DNA of 64,000 nucleotides. Source: Prunus persica. Lineage: Eukaryota; Streptophyta; Magnoliopsida; Rosales; Rosaceae. The stretch lies in the NCBI RefSeq assembly GCF_000346465.2, contig NC_034010.1:26312643-26376642 (forward strand). The letters are read 5' to 3'. Each line of letters starts with the position of its first letter. Position 1 is the stretch's first letter. This document shows positions 35,632-46,898 of this stretch, piece by piece. Position numbers and translations under genes: made by a program. The notes beneath the pieces were generated by a model. That model searched no databases. It was not told the DNA's origin and was given only the letters and a program-made list of their open reading frames with translations.

Positions 35632-38229
35632 TTACAGAACCTGCGCAGCCGTGTTCAACTTTTCGGCTAGGGTGAGCTGTGTCCTGGTGATGCTTGACAA
35701 ATAGAGCAAGACCAAATTGTCCTGTAAGGAACAAAAGAAAAGGACAAGTTTCATGTCAGACAATCTCCCGCAAACCAGGTAGCAAAATTAGTAACTAGAC
35801 CCACTCCACAGGTTCTATAAGATTGAAATATAAGAACATCAATTGGAAACATATTGAAGAAAGTCAACAAATATACTAAAACTAAATCCTTCCTGATGCA
35901 ACAAAATGAATCAGACTATATTAGTACCTGCAGGCTGTCATTCACAAGCTTATCAAAAGCTGTAGGAGATAATTTCGGAAGAGATGCAACTGCATCTAAG
36001 AGAAATCTCCCTATGTTGTTATCGGGTTCAACACGACTTTCCTGAAAACAAGATCCATTATCAAATTTAAGAAAAATCAAGCAAGACTGACTCATAAAAA
36101 GGTTAAACCTCCTTACTAACCACAACATTGTCAACATATTTGTAAACATCATCAATTAAAGCTAGGAGTCGCTCCATTGAGGCTTCCATTCCTTCCAAAT
36201 CAGTAGGGAGTTTGTCAACCATTGTGGTCTTTAGAATATCATCTGCCATCATGGAAAAACATATGATTTCAAACCAGACTAGCATCATGCTTAAATGCCC
36301 AAACAATCATATGCAAAAAAATTAGTAGAAAGCTTGAGTTCAACCAATATACTGAATAAAAGCTAAGACAAACATGACACATAAGCGATTTCTGATTGAT
36401 GAGAAAAGCACATAGCAGTACGGAAATATAACAGACTTAAAAGAAACAAGCAACACTGCAGCTCCTATTTTAAACCAAACCTTCATTTTCATCAGTATTG
36501 TAATCTAATATATATACAAATACACACAATTCTTCTCTGCTGAAGTCCACAAGCAATGTCACGTATTTCGACTGTCAAATCAAATCTAGAAATCTCAGAT
36601 GCACGGGGAGTCATATGCATCTAAATACATTCCAACTTGCCATATTTGATCCAACGGATGGGAGAGAGAGAATTTTGTGTGTGAATGGGTTCTATACGTG
36701 CATGTGTGTCTATCTACAATAACCGTTCAGAACGCAATGCTTGACAGAATGTTAGTCAACCACAAACAAACTGCTCCTTTTTGACGAGTAGAACCCCCAT
36801 ATTTTCACAAGGTCAGCAAACTGTTGTTGAAATATGTAATCACGTATTTGTACTAATGCTCAGAATAACAAGTTCCTTCGAGTTTCCTCCAAAGCTTAGT
36901 GAACAAGTTACTTTTGTTCAATCAATTCAGAAAATTATTCAAGGATTCTGAAGTGAAGGTGTTGTGTGTGTATGAGAGAAAACATGGATCAACTATGATA
37001 CTGAAAACAATGAGGGATTAGAAGATTACATCCAACTCTCTCAGCTTCAACCATACGAAGATCGAGAGGAATTTCTTGAAACTGTGCTGCAAGTTGCCGA
37101 TCTCCAAGAGACAAATTCACTGAAACATAGGCTTTAATGGTACCCTCCCCATTTCTAAATCCAGTATCAACGGTCAAATGAACAGGGTTGGGAGCCTCCC
37201 TAGAATAGAACTCATGGATCAATACGCTACCCCCAGTAACTCCAAAACCAGTAGAATACCTACAAGCATTCATACAGCCACAACAATAAACATGTTAACC
37301 AACTTGGAAATATTACAAATCTCCATCACATAAGTTTATACTAGCATATATAAGGTTAAAATACATGTTCAAATTTCACGAAACTAACATGGGGACCATT
37401 GATTTCATGCTATCACCACAAATGTACTAAACAAATTTTCCACCACATCCTTTTTCCTTTTTACAAATTCTTAATATTTGGCAACGAGCTTAACCACTAG
37501 TTAAAGAAAATCCCATTGGAAGAGTTAGAAAACTTGATAAATTTCTGAAGTTTTCTACTCCACAAATGTCAATAAGTTATGTGTTACGCACTGAATTATA
37601 ACACAAATCACACTAATGAAGAAACATTCAGTCAGAATGAGTATTATTATTACACGCAAAATAGTTAGAATTCCCAACAAAAATTGCCTGAAAATTTGCA
37701 TATCAATAACTAAGAAAACTAAAATAAGAGAAAGGCATCATGACATTTACCATCCAACAATGACTTCCTTTGGATTCACCTTTTGCTGGGATATGAGCAT
37801 ATTGTGATGGTAATCGATATCTAAAGCAACCTGCAAAGTAGACATCACACAAAAAATTACTAAATCAGTCAGCTGATCTTGAAGAAGATTAAGTTAATTA
37901 ACTACAATTATAACATCAACCAAGCACGAAGCAAGGGGGAAAATTAAAATCACTATAAATTAATATCAAAATTCAAAACAAAGACATCAGGGAAAGCAGA
38001 GGACCTGGTCAGCGCTCTCGTTATGAGGAACGGCGTAAGAGTTTCTAATATCGACTGTGCCATCAGGCAGGACAGAGCCGAGGAGCGTGCCAATAACGCG
38101 CTCGGCTTGGTCAGGACGCCTGACATAGCAATCGCAGATGTTGAAGATGACGAGAGGATGAACCTTCGCCGACAAGCTCGATGACGAAGACGTGGAGAAC
38201 TGCAAAACTGTGTGCTCGATCACCGCCAT
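35632..38229 (-). CDS. EIF3F: Translation initiation factor 3 subunit F (eIF3f)
   Basis: Non-catalytic MPN subunit of eIF3, which helps recruit mRNA and Met-tRNA to the 40S ribosome in the cytoplasm. Six exons join in frame with GT-AG introns: 38229-38005, 37830-37751, 37259-37030, 36242-36121, 36041-35928 and 35721-35632, giving 286 aa (Arabidopsis eIF3f about 293). The MPN domain covers about 20-150: AKVHPLVIFNICDCYVRR, RVIGTLLGSVLPDGTVDIRN, NPKEVIVGWYSTGFGVTG. The GWYSTG stretch replaces the HSHP of active JAMM enzymes. The C-terminal part (NNIGRFLLDAVASLPKLSP, YLSSITRTQLTLAEKLN) is the helical region used in the eIF3/proteasome-lid type bundle. The start is the only ATG before the domain, after a Ser run. 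It is the At2g39990 counterpart and lies one gene away from RPN8, its structural relative. Confidence 0.97.
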
Positions 38230-38511
38230 TCTCTCTCAGCGTTATGGATCTGGTTTGCTTGGGGCTAAGAGAGTTTGCGAGAGAAGGAGCACAAGGATGG
38301 CGCGAGCAATTAGGGTTTTGGTGGATAGAGAAGAGATGAGAGGAGATATTGGACTTTACCTTCTTCTTTTTTGAAAAGAAGTTGTATGTCGGCCTTTTAA
38401 CTGTAAACAGTGAATAGGCTGACTTTAGCCCAATGCTTAGCATGTCACCATATGTCTAATGGGCCGACAAAAACGCTAACTAGAGAAATATAGCCAACTA
38501 TATTTTACCAT

Positions 38512-38582
38512 GAAACTCCTATAATTTCTTTTCTTGAGTTTACTTACACGTGTGGAATAATAAAAGAAATTATAGGAGTTTC
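38512..38582. repeat. Perfect 21-bp inverted repeat with 29-nt loop
   Basis: Arms 38512-38532 and 38562-38582 (core ACTCCTATAATTTC / GAAATTATAGGAGT) are exact reverse complements. The loop contains TTACACGTGTGG. It lies about 285 bp upstream of the eIF3f start. Confidence 0.9.
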
Positions 38583-39149
38583 GTAGCAAAATTTGTAATC
38601 AAATACTCTGACCAAAAAAAAGAGTATTACTTTTATGCTCATAGCATAAACAATGTTAACTCTTTTCAAAATAGTCATCTACTCCTCTTGTGGCTCTGAA
38701 TTGTGAAAAAGTTAAGTTATTAAACAATAAAGGAGAAGTACATTATTACTATTTTTGAATGTCAATAACAACTTCCGTTACTAAACTTTGGGCAAATTGA
38801 TTAGATATTTCATCTTCTTACTTATTACTTTCTGTCAACCTCACGAAACAGGCTCTAGCTCAAGTTGCATTGTAAGAAATTTAGTAAAACATAAAGTATG
38901 GTCACCTGTCCAATCCCAACCATGCGTTTGTTGTTATATTCCTTTTTATTTTGCCCTCCATCTCCATTGCAACCTGCTCATTTCCCTTTTCAAATTTCCC
39001 ACATGTTGATGTGCCAGCTGCCAACACTAACTCCAAAAAGCGTATAAAGAATGATGAATAATTAGCTCTAAAGACAAATGAGTTTGGATGTGTTTAGGAT
39101 TTTCTATTAAGCAAACTAGCTTATTGCATGAATGGTTGTCAAATTTGAA

Positions 39150-39290
39150 GTCACATGAAGGCCGCCAAAGGAGCAAACTTGAGGTGCTTGTTATGATGCC
39201 GTAGAGAATCGAACTTGAGATCTATGATCTGTAAGTCCAGATTCTGTTAGCTCTTATGCTAAGATGTTAGACGATAATGATGGATGGAAA
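39150..39290 (-). mobile_element. SINE-like remnant
   Basis: On the minus strand, CAAGTTCGATTCTC (39217-39204) is a good Pol III B box, with CTTAGCATAAGAGCTAACAG upstream as a possible A box. The ends are not defined. Confidence 0.35.
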
Positions 39291-40009
39291 TTGAGAATTT
39301 TCCTCTCTCTTTTTCAACAAAAGTTTGGCATGTCTTAAATGAGATTAGGTCAGTGGTCCTGTAATGCTATGATTAGATGAAATGTGGGTTTTATTTTTCC
39401 AGACTAATTATTGAGATATGTAATTAAGCTCATTTCATTTCTTTTAATCTGTCTCACAATTATGCAAATTGCTGACATGCAGCACAGGATGATGAAAGGA
39501 CTGGAGCTTCTCAAAGTCAAAGAACCTACCGAGAGAGCAAAACCACAGCCTCATCCGTTGCTAGGTGGCCACCTAACTTCAACAACTCTCTCTGTCTCTC
39601 TGTCTCTCTCTCTCGGTTTTTTCAAAATTTAAAAAGAAAGAATTTCAATTTGTTTGCTTGTGTGTGGTGGAGATGAGATGAAAGTAGGAATGGTCGGTGT
39701 TATTTCTGAATTGAAAAGGACACATTTCACTGCCAAATTACATACAATGAGCACTCACATCAGATGGGGGCCTTTGCCTAAAAACGAAAGGAAACCAGGG
39801 CCGTTGATTCTTGAAGCAGATCAAATCAAACACATGCTTTGCTGCTCATTAACACTTGCTGAAATACGTACAAAATACCACCAAATACACTTAACAACCA
39901 TACACAGAAAAGTAAATAAACAAACTCGATCGATCGGCTTCTTGAGGGAGCTCGATAAGTACACGTACGCATCATGTTGACGATCATCATAAACCATTAA
40001 CACAGAAAT

Positions 40010-41369
40010 TTAAGACTTGGACTTGAAGGGGATGGCTCTGATCACAACCACGTGGTACAAAGCTGCAAGTGCTGCCCCAATGAATGGTCCAACCCAGAAA
40101 ATCCACTGCAACATTATTTTAAAATACAAAAAATTAGGGTTTAAAAAAAATCATTAAATTGCTCTCAAACTTTTAGATGGGTCCTCCTTGAAAGGGAAAT
40201 TAAAGACTATTGGATCCAAGTTTGAATCTAGCATTAGGTAGTGAATACGTCCTCTTGCACTCAAATTCGAGTTTTCTCTCCTTAATTTATAGCCGTTTAT
40301 GATACGGCTTGTATTTTTAAAAAGAAAAATAGATCAATCAGAAAGGCTTACATGGTCATCCCATGCATGCTTCTTGTTGTAGATGATGGCAGCACCAAGA
40401 CTCCTAGCTGGGTTGATACCAGTTCCAGTGATGGGGATGGTAGCCAAGTGCACCAAGAACACAGCGAACCCAATAGGCAAAGGTGCCAAAATCTGTTAAT
40501 CAAACCCAATTATTCAAATTAACAACCGATTAATCACCAGTTAACAAATTAACACGATCCAGCTAGGCTAAGGAAAATGATCAAACACTTAATTAGCATA
40601 CATACCGGAACATGGGAGTCTCTGGCGCTGCGCTTGGCATCAGTGGCCGAGAAAACTGTGTAGACAAGAACAAAGGTGCCAACGATCTCAGCACCAAGCC
40701 CTGATCCCTTGGTGTAGCCATGGGCTACAGAGTTGGCCCCGCCACCAAGCAACTCGAAGTTGCGGCTCTTCTCGAAGCCCTTCACCACCGCCGCACCGGC
40801 GATCGCCCCAAGCGTCTGCATCACGATGTAGAAAACCGCCCTTGTCAGCGACAGCTTCCGGGCCAAAAACAGCCCGAACGTCACCGCCGGGTTTATGTGA
40901 CCCCCTGCCGAATTAAACAACCATTAATTAACTTAATCATGGAAAAATAACTGATACATGGTGCCAACGGAGTCTGACTCAGAAGACCTTGACTTGCAAC
41001 TCAGTTGGGTGCATTTTGGGGAGTGTAGTTACCTGAGATGCCGGCTGTGCTGTAAACTAGGGCGAAGATGGTACCGCCGAAAGCCCAAGCGATCCCTTGA
41101 ATCCCGACCGTCGAGCACTTTGACGGAGACTTGACGACGCCCATCACCGTCAAAATGGTGATGTACAGGAAAAGGAAGGTGGCGATGAACTCGGCGATCC
41201 CAGCCCTGTAAAACGACCATGACGTCAGCTCACCGGGCTCGAACAGCGGCGCCGGTGGCGGCTCCTTGTAGTCCTTGCCTTCATCTTGGGTCTGAGCCGA
41301 CGTCCCAATCGGCTGCCTCTCCGAAAACTTGTTGGCTCCCAACTTGACATCCTCTTCCTTGCCCTCCAT
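40010..41369 (-). CDS. PIP1: Plasma membrane aquaporin, PIP1 subfamily
   Basis: Six-helix water channel of the plasma membrane. Four exons, 41369-41033, 40904-40606, 40492-40352 and 40105-40010, join in frame (290 aa) at the conserved PIP intron positions. The N-terminus ([19 protein letters not shown]) is the long acidic PIP1 type. Both pore motifs are intact: [11 protein letters not shown] (NPA at 117-119) and [12 protein letters not shown] (NPA at 239-241), with His227 and Arg242 of the selectivity filter visible. The short C-terminus FKSKS is PIP1-like, lacking the longer phosphorylated tail of PIP2. PIP1 proteins usually reach the membrane as heteromers with PIP2. The frame is open upstream of 41369, but that part is translated leader with a CT repeat. 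Which PIP1 isoform it is cannot be decided here. Confidence 0.97.
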
Positions 41370-41433
41370 TTTCGCTTTAATTACAGAACTAAACCAAGCA
41401 CAGAGACCGTCTGATCTATCTGATGTGAGAGAC

Positions 41434-41461
41434 TCTGAGAGAGAGAGACAGAGAGAGAGAG
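41434..41461. repeat. Interrupted GA repeat in PIP1 leader
   Basis: GA units with one CA interruption, reading CT-rich on the PIP1 sense strand, 65-92 nt before the start codon. Confidence 0.85.
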
Positions 41462-41501
41462 CAGTGGGTGTTTGAGTGGAGAGTGGGTTGTGGCGTGCAA
41501 T

Positions 41502-41509
41502 TATATATA
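41502..41509 (-). promoter_or_regulatory. Candidate TATA box of PIP1
   Basis: On the minus strand CTATATATAA lies about 135 nt before the PIP1 start, just upstream of the CT-rich leader. Confidence 0.55.
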
Positions 41510-43971
41510 GCAAGTGTAGCGACTGAGTTAGAAGCTGATGAAGTGAGGGCGGGTGGTGGCGGGACCCAACGGGTGTTTTAATTTGATTATATTTTCTTGT
41601 CATGTGGCCGACCAATCATTTTATAGGCATTTCAATAGTTTTCATAGAAATGGGACATACGTAAGGAAAATAAATTATTTTCCACTATTTTCCACGTGGC
41701 GCGATTGTGTTCACGAATGTATGAGATAATACTGAACAGTGTGCACCGTCCAATCACATCCGCCACAGTGCTGAGATGAGACAGAACTACACAAAGAAAT
41801 GGGTCCACTTCATGAGTTCTGGTTCCAGCGAGCTGAAGACTGCGTATTGGATGGGGAAAAAGCTTACATACACCGGCTACATAGAAAAGATATATGGGCC
41901 CGATGCAACTTACATGTACGTTTTTTTTCTTTTCAAGATGCTATCATAAATATGCACTCGTGACATGTAAGGTTTTTGGCGATGCTATAATATCGTGCCA
42001 CCAACTCTATTGGACCAGTGTAGAGTTGAGTTGGACTTCAACAGTGAGAATCTTTATTTTTCGTGAGAGGTGATTGCACATGTAATGTGGTCGGATTGCT
42101 TTTCTTTCTTATCAGAGTGATTGCACGGACAATGTGGTTAGATTGTCTCACCGGAAATTTTCAATTAATTAGCGCTGGACCACGATCAATGATAAGTCTG
42201 CTCCAGCAGAGCTGATCATGTTTGGCTCGTGATTTTAATTAACCGAGCTTTATGCTAATTGCTAGGTGGCAGGTGGTTAAGAAACCTTCAATCATTTATC
42301 CTGTGATGATGAGTTTGATACTTTTTTGGTTGGTTATGAGAATTTTATAACCTATATCCCATGAACAATCATCTCTTCAATGTGCAAAGATCACTCGCAG
42401 GATCGAGCTGCTCTGTATGCTGACAGCTGCCACTTTTCTTAGAAAACAATTAACAACGGTTGTAATGGAATCATAGGATTTTTTTTTATATTCATGCATA
42501 TATTAATTAAATTTGTCAATGCATTTGTAATAGACTCATGGTATAGTTATCTGTAAATTGCAATGACATTTCTGGATAATGATAAATAATGTTTCACGTC
42601 GCTGTTGCATTTCATCATCTCCAATTCTTTATGAGATAAATGTTCCCTCGTTTTGTTCTGGCTCAGAATTATAGGCCACATAGAACTCGGAGAGGCATCA
42701 CATGTGGGTGGAATTTGGATGGCCTGGCCCGCCACGCCATCATTTCTTCTTTAACTTAAATACTTGTCTGGAATTTCTATGTCGTATTTATCTTTGTATT
42801 CGATGTCTTAAATTTATTCCTTTGTCAATATTACTTGTATCATAAAATGATTATATTGAGTCGGCACCAGAATTATTGAATGAAAGCTACAATGGGGTCG
42901 TGGTGCCATCTGGACCACATGGGCACCATGGTAGTCGCTAGTCAGCTTTACAAGTGGACTCACAAATTGATATGAGCAGAAGTTTTAACCTGTAAATTGC
43001 CATGCTTAACCTAAAATACTTAGTGGCTGGAAAATCGTAATTTATGTTTAAATGAAGACCATGTGGGATAACACTCACACACACAAGAGACAATTATTCC
43101 CATTTTAAAACCATAAACAAATATTATGGTTGTTAATCTTGTATTAAGTGGTGACAAACCGCTTATCACATATTTGATTCTAATAATTTGGTAGCTGCAG
43201 CCGCCCGGTGGATTAGGGCCACTGCTTTGCTCGTTGCTGATTTGGCAGCACATGATGTTCCTGGGGCAAGCCTGACCAGGTAGTCTTTATATTTTGCTGC
43301 ATTTAAATATATAATAACCCAGATGGATTTGTATTTAAAACCCTAGAAACAGATAAATAATTCTAAAAAGCTGCAACCAAAAAGTGAGATGCTCTGTCAT
43401 ATTCGGATGAAATATGATTAACAGGTGGTTAGGTAATTAGCTTCTATCAGTCCCCATTAAACAAACATTAGCAAGGGTCAAGGATAATTTATTAAATTAA
43501 CACAGAGGGATTAATGCAAATAATAATAATTCAACCAGTTTTGGAGTTATCTAGCAACCAATCCACTGGGATGAATATACAAAGACAAAAGAAGAAATAA
43601 CGCTTCAATATAATGATGATTGTGAACTTAAACTTTGGCTGCAAGCAAACAGATTAAATGACTCCCGTTGTGGCAGACATTATAATCAAAGCATGCTCTT
43701 TAAATCTGAACCCAGGTATTATCACCGAGATAAAATTGCTTTTGCTCATACTTGATCTCATTTATTTTTTTAATTAAAAAAAAAAAACATATCCTGGTTG
43801 TTCTTAGCAAATGAAGCAAAGAAACTTGCAGATAATTATTTTTTTCCCTTAGAAATAAACTTTGGCCTCCCCTCCCTCCTACAATAACTATTTTTTATAT
43901 ATTTTTTTATATCTATACTAACATGGATAAAACGCATGCATTAAGCATGCATGAACCAACTCCACATTAAA

Positions 43972-44400
43972 ATTAAGAGCATCTCCATTGCAAGGGTAAG
44001 GGGAGATGTAAAGGGCATTTACACTTATAGTTAATGGAAGTTGCTCAAGTGGTGGAGTGTAAATTAATGCAAATATAGTATTTGGGCGAAAATGTTAAAA
44101 AAAGGGACATTTACATCTGATTTTACATCTTCATTCGTTGAGTCACACATGTTGAAAAGGATGATAGATAATGCAAAAATGGTGGGCTCCAAACACATAA
44201 AAGGTGAGATAGTTACCAAAATACATGAAATATCCGTTTGCTTCAACTTGATATAAAATCATTTCCTTCCATGTCTTTTTATATCTCCAATTTACATCTA
44301 ACCCATTGAAGGAAAAATGACATTTACATCTCGTGGAGGTGTAAAGGAGATGTAAATATTTGATAACCAAATGAATAATATATTCATTTATCAAAAGAAG
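43972..44400. mobile_element. MITE-like remnant with GAGCATCTCCA left end
   Basis: The left end TTAAGAGCATCTCCATTGCA is the type of end seen in many plant non-autonomous DNA elements. The interior repeats GGAGATGTAAA and TTTACATCT in both orientations. The right end is not clear, so the extent is approximate. Confidence 0.4.
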
Positions 44401-45598
44401 ACCATTGAAATTTCACATCCAACCCTAGAATTGTAAAGGTCTAATTTTTTAATATAAGTGACATTAAGAGAATGCATAGGTAACTTGAATGCTACTTCGG
44501 CATTTTCGCTAACCTAATGTAGATATTTAATTTGATTATTAATTGGCACATTGCCCACAATCTATCCTTGGGAGTGGCAGGAGAATGTATTGGTGCGCTT
44601 TTTTTTCATTATGTACTTTGGTTCTTTGTACTTTGTGATGTCTAGTCTATATATCAATGGGGCTTGGTGTGTCTTTTTTCTTCCCACGATGAATTTAATT
44701 TACCGACTCAGAAGAAGAAGAAAAAGAAAATCCCAGGAGCAATAATGCAATTAAAGACAACCGACCTTCACCGCCCAGTTTCATAATTTCTTCGTGTGAT
44801 GCGCATTGTTCATGTTTTTAAAATGCATTGTTGAGTGCTCCTACTGTATAGCACTGACAAAAGGTGACGACAAATTTGACCAAATCTTCTTTGGCTTCTT
44901 CATGAGTTTGTTGCCTTCAGCGTAAGAAAATTAGATTTTCTGCCACACGACGACGACGTATGACATTAACAGCACAAATCTTATAGCCGACAAATCCTAG
45001 AAAATAAGAAACAAATACACAAGTACTTCCAATTTTTATCCCATTCCCATGTCACGAATGCGATATTAATTTGTTGTGCCTCTGGGGACGTGTGATTAGT
45101 ACACTTTGTAAACAAGGAAGCTAATTTGTGTTAAATTCAACTAGAGCGAGTTGTTGCATTGCATAGTTAATGGGGTTTAGTGTAAAAAATGGTATTGATT
45201 TACAGATTAGTAGTCTTAAGTTTAAACCTTCATTTCTGTGACACCGTCGTAGTAGCATGTGCGAGTTTAGAGATTATCGCTTAGCTTGTACTCCCAAAAA
45301 ACATAAGAGTAGTTTTTATTTTTATTTTGGGGCTAAATAATGAAGGTCTTTAATCCGAAGCTGTTTAAGTTGCTACAAGGCCCAAGTAGTTGATTGGACT
45401 TTGGACCATAATTTAATAAGTCCTTTTCATGGGGCCTTCAGATCAGGAATTGGAATTGGGTCAACGTGAAGTTTGAACGTGAGGTGTCCAATAGTGTTGC
45501 GCTATGTGTCCCTATATATTCACAAATCAATTGAGATGTACCCTTTGCAAATAGTGACACTACATCGGAATTTGACATATACATCGGTTATTGTCATG

Positions 45599-45944
45599 TT
45601 AGAGCATCTCCAATTCATGTGTCGTTACATAAATATTTAACGACTAAAAATAACATTTCACATCATTTCAATCGATGTGTCAAAGATGATGTGAAATGAA
45701 AGCTAAAGGTTGAGATGTTATTTTTGACATCCCAAAAACAAGATGTCAAATGAATATTTTATTATTTTTTATTTTATTTTCTTTTTAATTAAAAATAAAT
45801 CAACACTAAAATGTAATAAAATAATAATTTAATTTGACATATCGGGTGAAGTGTAAAACTGTGTAAGATATCAAATTGCCACATCAGCCATCAAATTTAA
45901 ATTTGATGTTTAGTATTTGACATCTTCCTTGAAGATACTCTTAG
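45599..45944. mobile_element. MITE-like element of about 345 bp
   Basis: The left end TTAGAGCATCTCCAATTCA pairs with the right end TTGAAGATACTCTTAGA (inverted TCTAAGAGTATCTTCAA). The interior is AT-rich with several short self-complementary blocks (ACATCATTT / AGATGATGTG) and no coding capacity. Confidence 0.6.
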
Positions 45945-46272
45945 AATTAGTGACAATCGTGTGTGAGTTCGATTTGACCAATATTGTAGGTGGGTTTTAC
46001 AGCATCAACGATCATCATCAATCTACTGTTGTTCAAACGTAGTAGTTGAATATCGGATTTGTTGTGGTTCCAAATGTACAATGTTTTTGACATTAGGCTA
46101 ATTCCCTATACGAACATTGACTCTTACAAACGGAAAAGTTAAAAGAAAAAGAAAAGACTCAAACCTAACTCGTGGCACAATGATAGTAACATCATATAGC
46201 TACCTTAATCCTCATACAGGTAGATCCACTCCCAAAGAGTCGGCATAGACGCATGGAATGGAGAGACGAGAA

Positions 46273-46282
46273 ACGACGTCGT
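46273..46282. promoter_or_regulatory. C-box palindrome ACGACGTCGT
   Basis: An exact copy of the 10-mer also found at 24826 and 58007, about 620 nt upstream of the EPC1 start. Confidence 0.45.
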
Positions 46283-46898
46283 CAAGCCCATTGAAAATTG
46301 ACAAAGAGGTTCGTTCTCCTAGTCCACTTTAACAGCCGGAAAGAATAAATATTTTTCCCTTCAAAGATGGTGCTCTTTTTTCATCGATCATCATCAACAA
46401 TCACCTGAAGACAATCCGTTACGCCAACCTATTTGATGTCGTACACGTTCATTTGCACCAAACTTTCCGTCTACCACCTCACACCCTAACTGATCTCCGG
46501 CCACCTCACAGGAGCCAAAACAAGAAGTTATCTCCCATCTGCCCCTCCGATCTGAGACGAAAATGTGAGTGCGGACGTTGCTTCGACGTCAATTAGAGCG
46601 CGGACGATAGGATCACCAGCTACTCGTCTCCAACTTTAATCTCATCACAGCCGTCCATCTCTCGTCGTTGCACGGGCTTTGCCCCATAGTACTTACACCC
46701 GCGTCGCACCATAACGATCTCTCCATCTCTGCCGGCGAGTCACAAAAACGGAGAGATTTTAATTAATGGGAAGTTGCAGAAGGGCGGAGACTGAGTTCGA
46801 AACTTGTGCTTGAAACACTCGTTCTGACTCGGGCAAGCAAATCGGGTTGGGCTTGGCTCGCGAGCTCGCGACAGCCGAGTACGCCAAGCCACGCGGTG

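Larger units (their letters stand above)
38230..40009. other. Intergenic region eIF3f / PIP1
   Basis: eIF3f promoter and PIP1 3' flank. It holds a 21-bp inverted repeat (38512-38582) and a SINE-like remnant (39150-39290). No further gene is supported. Confidence 0.55.
41510..46898. other. Intergenic region between divergent PIP1 and EPC1 genes
   Basis: More than 5 kb of AT-rich DNA without a supported gene. It contains PIP1 promoter sequence, two MITE-like elements (43972-44400, 45599-45944), the palindrome ACGACGTCGT (46273-46282) and, from about 46400, the GC-richer promoter and leader of EPC1. Confidence 0.5.
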
